Part shown: piece after piece, positions 59,729 to 63,027 of the stretch
Numbering within the stretch: the first letter of the stretch is position 1
Layout of the letters: every line of letters begins with the position of its first letter
DNA from: an uncultured Candidatus Saccharibacteria bacterium
GTDB lineage: Bacteria > Patescibacteriota > Saccharimonadia > Saccharimonadales > Saccharimonadaceae
Direction of reading: 5' to 3'
Assembly: GCA_947425245.1 (NCBI GenBank)
Contig: CANDYU010000001.1
Coordinates: 1 to 63,027 of the forward strand
DNA: 63,027 nt
Notes under the pieces: model-generated
What the model was told of the DNA's origin: nothing
What the model saw: only the letters and a program-made list of their open reading frames with translations
Database searches by the model: none
Translations under genes and position numbers: made by a program

Positions 59729-60637
59729 TTACGCTCCGACGCGGTCTTTGCTGTTTTTGCGGGAGGCGTTATGTTCGACATATTCGATAATCTTGGCGGC
59801 AACATTACGCTCAGTGACACGCTCGATACCGAAGCCTGGTGAGGCATTCACCTCGAGGACAAGCGGACCGCGGCTGGAACGCATGAGATCGACACCGGCG
59901 ACATGGAGGCCCATGGCCTTGGCGGCCTTGACGGCGATGCGTTTTTCCTCGGCTGTGAGCTTGACGCTAGTTCCCTCACCACCTTTGTGGAGGTTGCTGC
60001 GGAAGTCGTCATCGAGCGACTGACGCTTCATGCTGGCGACGACTCGAGAGCCGACGACGAAAGCACGAATGTCCACTCCAGCAGATTCCTTAACATATTC
60101 TTGGAGAAGGATGTTAGTTCCGTCCTCGTTATAGAGGTAGAAGGCTTGCAAGGCGGATTTGGCGGCTTTTTTAGTCTCGGCGAGCACGACGCCGTTGCCG
60201 TGGGTGCCGGTGGCAAGCTTAATGATAACTGGCAGGCCGATTTGCTCCAAAAGCTCATCAATGTCGGTAGTGTTGCGACTAACGAGAGTCTTAGGGGTAT
60301 CGACGCCGGCTTTGGTGAGAATTTGCTGAGAACGGAGCTTGTCGCGGGCACGAGTAATCGCAATAGAACTCGAGGCGGTCCAGATTCCTTGCATTTCGAG
60401 CTGACGGAGAATTGCACAACCGTAGCGAGTCATATTGTTTGAGATGCGCGGGATGACCGCATCGTAGGATGGCAATAATTTCCCTTTATAAAAGAGATTT
60501 GATTTTTTATTGTCAAGCGAGAGATAACAGTTCTTATATTTGATGACACGGACTTTATGACCACGCTTCTCGGCTTCTTCAACAAGACGCTTGGTGGAAT
60601 AGTTCGCGTTGCCGTTAGATAAAATCGCAATCTTCAT
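59729..60637 (-). CDS. RimK-like ATP-grasp ligase
   Basis: 302 residues. N-terminal Rossmann-like domain, then ATP-grasp: RDKLRSQQILTKAGVDTPKT, PVIIKLATGTHGNGVVLAE, QEYVKESAGVDIRAFVVG, HKGGEGTSVKL and LEVNASPGFGIE. RimK-family enzymes ligate glutamate or other amino acids to proteins or peptides; the acceptor here is unknown. Start at 60637 is set by TATAAT six bases upstream (leaderless), with TTGACA 17 bases before that. Encoded next to a retropepsin-like protease, a pairing common for RimK. Confidence 0.9.
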   Translation of the reverse strand: MKIAILSNGNANYSTKRLVEEAEKRGHKVRVIKYKNCYLSLDNKKSNLFYKGKLLPSYDAVIPRISNNMTRYGCAILRQLEMQGIWTASSSIAITRARDKLRSQQILTKAGVDTPKTLVSRNTTDIDELLEQIGLPVIIKLATGTHGNGVVLAETKKAAKSALQAFYLYNEDGTNILLQEYVKESAGVDIRAFVVGSRVVASMKRQSLDDDFRSNLHKGGEGTSVKLTAEEKRIAVKAAKAMGLHVAGVDLMRSSRGPLVLEVNASPGFGIERVTERNVAAKIIEYVEHNASRKNSKDRVGA

Positions 60638-60643
60638 ACTTCC

Positions 60644-60672
60644 ATTATAGCACACCGTAAGCGTTTTGTCAA
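60644..60672 (-). promoter_or_regulatory. Promoter of the RimK-like gene
   Basis: TTGACA, 17-base spacer, TATAAT with TGTGC before it; the gap from -10 to ATG is 6 bases. Confidence 0.85.
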
Positions 60673-60717
60673 TAGTTTAGCGTATTTAGTTCGGTGAACG
60701 GAGTGAGACTTCGCGAT

Positions 60718-61218
60718 TTACTTTTTTGACATATATTTTTGGTGGAACTTATAGGGGTCGGAGTGAAGCTCAGAGTTAAGCTCTTCGTTGTTAAAAGTCG
60801 AGGGGCGTTCGACAGCGTAGCGGGAGACATCGACGAGGAACTTGTTTTGGATAGTTTTGCGACCGATAAGAACCGGGAAACGGTTGCGGCTGCGATCCAT
60901 GAGGGTGAAAGGGGTGCGGATAAGTCGACCGTGGAGCTTCATGAGTAAAAAGACGCGGTAGCGGAGGCTGACGTGGCCGGTGGAATTGCGAACTTGTTGA
61001 ACTTTATAATCTTTAGTTGTAATACGCTCGCCGGTATAAAGAGGGTGCGAAGGGCCGAGAAGACAGAAGCTGAGCTCGTGTGAGGGCGACATCTCAATGT
61101 CGGTCGCCCAAACTGATGAAGCATCCGCCCCAGTGTCGACTTTGGCGGGGATTCTGTCGATGTTAGCAATACGAACAAGGGCGTTATTACCGATAATCGG
61201 AAGGTTACGTTCGGACAT
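60718..61218 (-). CDS. RimK-associated retropepsin-like protease (ATP-dependent zinc protease family)
   Basis: 166 residues. Contains KVDTGADASSVWA, the D-T-G-A aspartic protease-like motif, and RFPVLIGRKTI, as in PF05618. It is commonly encoded with RimK-type ATP-grasp enzymes, suggesting that one adds and the other trims or processes the same tag; this is inference. The ATG follows AGGA just after the dnaJ stop, so it is the second gene of dnaJ-protease. Confidence 0.82.
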   Translation of the reverse strand: MSERNLPIIGNNALVRIANIDRIPAKVDTGADASSVWATDIEMSPSHELSFCLLGPSHPLYTGERITTKDYKVQQVRNSTGHVSLRYRVFLLMKLHGRLIRTPFTLMDRSRNRFPVLIGRKTIQNKFLVDVSRYAVERPSTFNNEELNSELHSDPYKFHQKYMSKK

Positions 61219-61226
61219 AATGTATC

Positions 61227-62129
61227 CTAACCAAAAATGCCGCGTTTTTTACTTTTCGGGTCGCGAAACTCTTCGAGTAGTTCCTTCTGGCGTTTGCTGA
61301 GGTTCTTCGGGGTCTCGACAATAACGGTGACGATATGCGGGCCACGATCACCATCGCTACGCATAAGGGGAACGCCATGGCCGGAGAGTTTGAACGGAGT
61401 GCCGGATTGGGTGCCAGCTGGGACTTTCATGCGAACATTACCGTCAACCGTCTCAACATCAATAGTAGTACCAAGAGCAGCGTCAGCCATGGAGACAACG
61501 ATTTCGGAGAGAATGATGCTTCCCTCTCGGGTGAGGCGTTTGTGGGGTTTCACACGGATAACTACATATAGATCGCCGCGAGAACCGCCCTTAGGAGCGG
61601 GGCCTCCTTTGCCGTTCAAGCGGATAGACATGCCATCGTCGATGCCGGCAGGAATCTTGACTTTTAATTCCTTACCGTCGGCACTGACGGTCTTTTCGGT
61701 ACCGAAGACTGCTTCATCAAAAGTGAGGGTCACCGTGGTACGATAGTCGGCACCGCGAGCGGGGCGACGATTCGGGCCACCGAAGCCAAAAATTGAGCCT
61801 AAAATGTCATCCAGGCCACCGCCGCCGAAATCGAAGTTGAAGTTTTGGGAGTTGAAATTAAAGCTACCGTTTTGGAAGGGATTACTACTAGCACCAGCAC
61901 CACCGACGCCGGCACGGCCGAATTGGTCGTAGCGGGCACGCTTTTGTTTATCGGAAAGCACTTCGTGGGCCTCGGAAACCTCTTTGAATTTTTCTTCAGC
62001 TTCTTTATTCCCGGGGTTTTTGTCGGGATGGTATTTAATGGCCAGCTTGCGGTAGGCTTTCTTGATTTCGTCATCAGAGGCGTTCTTAGAGACGCCTAAA
62101 ATCTCATAATAATCTCTTTTTGATGCCAT
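61227..62129 (-). CDS. DnaJ-family co-chaperone without zinc finger (CbpA type)
   Basis: 300 residues. J domain (about 5-70) with the HPD in [10 protein letters not shown], a Gly/Phe region with [21 protein letters not shown], then two substrate-binding beta domains. No CxxCxGxG repeats, so type II (CbpA-like). Stimulates DnaK ATPase. A CIRCE-like operator overlaps its promoter. Upstream of the retropepsin-like gene, 8 bases apart. Confidence 0.92.
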   Translation of the reverse strand: MASKRDYYEILGVSKNASDDEIKKAYRKLAIKYHPDKNPGNKEAEEKFKEVSEAHEVLSDKQKRARYDQFGRAGVGGAGASSNPFQNGSFNFNSQNFNFDFGGGGLDDILGSIFGFGGPNRRPARGADYRTTVTLTFDEAVFGTEKTVSADGKELKVKIPAGIDDGMSIRLNGKGGPAPKGGSRGDLYVVIRVKPHKRLTREGSIILSEIVVSMADAALGTTIDVETVDGNVRMKVPAGTQSGTPFKLSGHGVPLMRSDGDRGPHIVTVIVETPKNLSKRQKELLEEFRDPKSKKRGIFG

Positions 62130-62150
62130 AATTTTCTTTCTGTAGATATT

Positions 62151-62177
62151 CTAGCACTCTTTACCTAAAATTGCTAG
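62151..62177 (-). promoter_or_regulatory. CIRCE-like operator of dnaJ
   Basis: Plus strand CTAGCACTC-N9-AATTGCTAG: left half 8 of 9 to consensus, right half 6 of 9, exact 9-base spacing. It overlaps the minus-strand -10 TAGAAT and the stop of the DUF3800 gene. Confidence 0.7.
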
Positions 62178-62872
62178 TATGATGCGGTATCTGTCGACGG
62201 TAGATTAATCCTGGAAGGAAGCAGACTGCCGCTGAAGGAAAACCGGGGGAACTCATCGGCAAAGGTAACATGCTCCTGGATAAGGTCGAGAAAGTGACGG
62301 TTCTGTTTATAGTAGGCCTGGAGGATAGTACCGGCGATAACATCGGCAATCTGGATATTAGGTATGAGCTTGGAGTCTTTTTGTTCAACATGGATATTAT
62401 GACAGTCATGATTATGGTAAGTGTAGGCGTTGATGGTGATGTAGTCGACTAGCGAGTTCATGGATTTGACCGAGGTGGTACGCAAATCGAAGGTAATACG
62501 AAAATCGTCGTAGTAGTAGGCGAAGATCTGGTCGGTAAGGAGTTTGGCGAAATAATTGTAAACGAGATTTTTCGGTTTATCCTGTTGGAGAAGACTGACA
62601 TGGTCCTTGTCGACAACAAGATAAAAGATGTCAAAACCAGATTGCTTAACTAGGCGACTAAGGAGCGATTGGCGTTGCTCGAACTTCAGATTGCGAGATT
62701 TAACTTCAGCAATGGGGCGAGTGCGGTGAGCGGAAAGATAGAGCTGAAACTTGTGGATGGTACGCTTGGCAATTTTGTTGCTTTCAGGGGTCGTGAAAAC
62801 TGCCGCAGCGAGCACAAAGTATTTGCCGCCGTGGCCCATATCTCCCGATTCGTCTATATATGCTTGGATCAT
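62174..62872 (-). CDS. DUF3800 family protein
   Basis: 232 residues from MIQAYIDESGDMGHGG (62872); the open frame to 62923 is not conserved. DUF3800 hallmarks: D-E-S-G-D near the N-terminus, VVDKDH in the middle, and IQIADVIAG near the C-terminus, an arrangement resembling RNase H-like folds. Often found near mobile elements and defence genes; function unknown. TATACT lies 11 bases before the start. Confidence 0.85.
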   Translation of the reverse strand: MIQAYIDESGDMGHGGKYFVLAAAVFTTPESNKIAKRTIHKFQLYLSAHRTRPIAEVKSRNLKFEQRQSLLSRLVKQSGFDIFYLVVDKDHVSLLQQDKPKNLVYNYFAKLLTDQIFAYYYDDFRITFDLRTTSVKSMNSLVDYITINAYTYHNHDCHNIHVEQKDSKLIPNIQIADVIAGTILQAYYKQNRHFLDLIQEHVTFADEFPRFSFSGSLLPSRINLPSTDTASY

Positions 62873-62969
62873 GGGCACAGTGTAGTATATTGTGGAAAAA
62901 TGAACAACCCCACGCATTGACAAGTTTTAATATTAGTTTTTAATATAGTTTCAACAGGGGTGGATATGA

Positions 62970-63027
62970 CTAAGAGCGGCTGAGAATGGCGAGTGTAGCA
63001 CGAACTTGGAGGCGGAAGGCGGGGTTT
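62970..63027 (-). CDS. C-terminal end of a gene entering from the right edge
   Basis: Minus-strand frame open from the right edge to TAG at 62970, reading NPAFRLQVRATLAILSRS. Too short to identify. Confidence 0.3.
   Translation of the reverse strand, partial: NPAFRLQVRATLAILSRS

Noticed and set aside
1-63027. CRISPR arrays
   Set aside because: No array of regularly spaced short repeats and no cas genes were seen.

Overview
The window looks like a chromosomal piece of a Candidatus Saccharibacteria (TM7/CPR) genome. This is inferred from gene content and style, not from a marker phylogeny. The genes are compact with standard-code stops. There is a phosphoketolase route plus carbamate kinase and isolated glycolytic enzymes (tpiA, pgi). 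There is no sign of an outer membrane. Cell-wall enzymes (PBP1A, a D,D-carboxypeptidase fusion), a type IV prepilin, ComEC, and several signal-peptide/anchor surface proteins with an LPXTG-like APNTG motif fit a small Gram-positive-type epibiont.

Layout. 1-5400: a truncated Pro/Ala-rich gene, tRNA-His and tRNA-Gly, VanZ/RDD, GNAT and lipoprotein-like genes, rdgB. 5400-19200: an accessory region. It holds an m5C methyltransferase with a MORC-like GHKL ATPase, small phage/ICE-type ORFs, a HEPN-like gene, a frameshifted PD-(D/E)XK gene, decayed DUF3788 and DUF2726 genes, an HUH replication gene with hairpins, and a broken large serine recombinase ending inside tRNA-Pro(CGG). 19200-45000: housekeeping genes (tpiA, PIN-TRAM RNase, PBP1A, tyrS, a phosphoketolase split into two genes, grpE-hrcA, adk, pgi, arcC, yebC, ftsH) with tRNAs for Met, Ser, Leu and Pro. 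45000-59200: surface and envelope functions (FISUMP-type protein, rny, D,D-carboxypeptidase fusion, tsaB/tsaE, comEC, a 987-residue adhesin, two proteins sharing one anchor). 59200-63027: a decayed protease, a rimK-like gene with its retropepsin-like partner, dnaJ, DUF3800, and the end of another gene.

Two patterns stand out. First, five promoterless, start-less cassettes of about 220 bp, plus one scrambled remnant, are scattered at 12.26, 14.24, 14.54, 18.90, 52.50 and 37.92 kb. Each encodes only the C-terminal end of a FISUMP/lectin-like surface domain. Each opens with the same 13-bp core and closes with the same 29-bp core covering the stop codon. The residues between vary at fixed positions. 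They look like silent donors (or orphan variable repeats) for diversifying a surface protein; a full-length relative of the domain is encoded at 45963-47627. Second, about 17 genes have their -10 box exactly 6 (once 7) bases before the start codon, so leaderless mRNA appears to be the default for first genes, while other units use TTGACA-N17-TATAAT promoters with Shine-Dalgarno leaders.

How the genes fit together: phosphoketolase, tpiA, pgi and carbamate kinase suggest a fermentative energy economy. hrcA-grpE and dnaJ each carry a degenerate CIRCE operator and form a small heat-shock regulon. PBP1A, the S11-VanY fusion, VanZ, surface proteins, prepilin and ComEC make up envelope and DNA-uptake functions. 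The 6.4-12.1 kb stretch reads as a defence island next to a decayed rolling-circle/recombinase element.
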